The notes under the pieces: model-generated
What the model was told of the DNA's origin: nothing
Seen by the model: the letters and a program-made list of their open reading frames with translations, nothing else
Database searches by the model: none
Shown here: in pieces, positions 62,931 to 64,000 of the stretch
Layout: each line of letters opens with the position of its first letter
How positions within the stretch are numbered: position 1 is the stretch's first letter
Program-made: the position numbers and the translations under genes
Origin: Anthoceros angustus
Lineage: Eukaryota; Streptophyta; Anthocerotopsida; Anthocerotales; Anthocerotaceae
Assembly (NCBI GenBank): GCA_010909165.1
Contig: VJWM01000305.1
Coordinates: forward strand, 1-64,000
Direction: 5' to 3'
Length of the DNA: 64,000 nt

Positions 62931-64000
62931 AAATCGGAGGCCTCCGCCGCACTTGCGCCTCTTCATCATCATCATGAGGACCCAATGTCCTCCTCTTGGC
63001 CAAGTAAGACTTCATTGTTGGCCTTCAAAATTCTGTGGAGGTGAGCCCCAAGTTATGATATTGCATTTGGAGATCATCAATCCGTGGCCACTCTCCATCT
63101 TCACACCTACCTTTGTAGGCGTCCCTTGAGGTGGTCAATTCCCCACCTTGACATGGAGGTCACATTCTCCTCCCTCACTTCCTTTGGTGGCCAATTTTGC
63201 ACGAAGGGCATAATCCGCTTCCTCCTCACCACGATTCTATGCACCACCTTCTTGTGGCGCTCCTCCTCCTGAGACCTCCTTTGTTCGCTAATTCTTTGGC
63301 AAGCCCCTCTGCTTGCCAAGCATTCTTTTCGCTCCGACTCGCTCTGGTCTTGTGCTTCTCGCTCCTCCTCCAAATTAACCGGGTCCTTCTCAATTCCTCT
63401 CCCATGTCCCGGATTTTGATGGCTTGAGTAGCCATCACTGCTCATGTGCCCATTGCTTGCCGCTTCCTTCCTAGTGCCTCCTTGCTTTTCCTTTCTTGCT
63501 GGGCAAAATGCTCTCCGCCTTTTGCCTCCATGAGTCCTTTGGGTTGTTGCCGAATGGCTCTTTCTTGGTTTGACAACCTTCCTCCAAGACCTTCTCGCTC
63601 ATCCATGAGGTCGTTGGAGCTTCTCGCCCCTTTTCCAGCTTGGCTGCCTTTTCATCGGACTCCATGGCCTCCAATTGCCATTTGGTCCCTGCTTCCTCAC
63701 TACCGTTCATGCACCACCTTCTTGTGGCGCTCCTCCTCCTGAGACCTCCTTTGTTCGCTAATTCTTTGGCAAGCCCCTCTGCTTGCCAAGCATTCTTTTC
63801 GCTCCGACTCGCTCTGGTCTTGTGCTTCTCGCTCCTCCTCTCAAATTATCGGGTCCTTCTCAATTCCTCTCCCATATCCGGATTTTGATGGCTTGAGTAG
63901 CCATCACACACTCTTGCGGCCACTTTTGAGTTACCTTCTCCTTCCTAGTGCCTCCCTTGCTCTTCCTTTCTTGCTCTAATTGGGCAAAATGCTCCGCCTT
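62931..64000 (-). pseudogene. Family-B coiled coil, minus strand (leaves the window)
   Basis: From 62960 rightward the minus strand gives GPHDDDEEA, a NEVLLGQEEDI-type shift, then DYLQMQYHNLG-like sequence, REENVTSMSRWG (63445-63107) and QSESERKECLASRGACQRI. A 470-base segment (63239-63708) starts again at 63709, repeating the EEERHKKVVH region. The gene continues past 64000. Confidence 0.55.
63239..64000 (-). repeat. 470-bp tandem duplication in the coiled coil
   Basis: ATGCACCACCTTCTTGTGGC... starts at 63239 and at 63709, with near-identity for at least 200 bases; the second unit continues differently near 63905 (ACACTCTTGCGGCC against CTGCTCATGTG) and runs off the window. Confidence 0.7.

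Noticed and set aside
1-64000. tRNA, rRNA or other structural RNA genes
   Set aside because: No cloverleaf-forming segment or rRNA-like sequence was recognised; the tRNA-like matches are primer-binding sites only.

Overview
The window is repeat DNA from a plant nuclear genome. I find no host gene, rRNA, tRNA, CRISPR array or bacterial-type operon in it. A plant source is inferred from two things: the reverse transcriptases, proteases and integrases resemble the plant non-chromovirus (Tat/Athila-like) Ty3/gypsy and Ty1/copia lineages, and the primer-binding sites have the sequences seen in plant elements (TGGCGCC type and TGGTATCAGAGC). I cannot name the species.

Layout. 1-420 is the end of an integrase from an unrelated Ty3/gypsy element. 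421-2591 is a plus-strand fragment of the accessory gene described below. 2592-35957 holds at least two minus-strand copies of one very large Ty3/gypsy family. Element 1 runs from its 3' LTR (2592-4055) to its 5' LTR (18938-20410), with a PBS at 18918-18933. Element 2 starts in a truncated LTR at 21419 and is cut off at 35957. Reading the minus strand, the order is LTR, PBS, Gag, zinc knuckles, protease, reverse transcriptase, RNase H, integrase, a cluster of palindromes, an AT-rich spacer with a promoter-like block, a long accessory gene, polypurine tract, LTR. Several segments are tandemly duplicated inside the elements. 35958-49854 is an array of plus-strand copies of the accessory gene alone, split by a complete nested Ty1/copia element (36124-42203, 149-bp LTRs, 5-bp target duplication). 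A related LTR (49884-50993) closes the array. A plus-strand copia RT remnant follows (51331-52080), then a minus-strand copia element (52229-58712), a degenerate Gag-like region, another family-B LTR (61058-62063) and a minus-strand accessory-gene end that leaves the window.

The unusual features belong to the Ty3/gypsy family. It carries an extra sense-strand gene between integrase and the 3' LTR: a basic N-terminus, a conserved domain I do not recognise, a PTxVG repeat linker and a long coiled coil. It also carries a 14-bp perfect palindrome (CCTACCATGGTAGG and variants) that is clustered at module boundaries and in U3, and that encodes PTxVG on either strand.

Nearly every coding region is broken by short insertions or deletions. 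These fall repeatedly at the same CG- or CNG-containing spots in otherwise near-identical copies. Some breaks may therefore be read or assembly errors over methylated cytosines rather than true decay, so frames should be treated as provisional.
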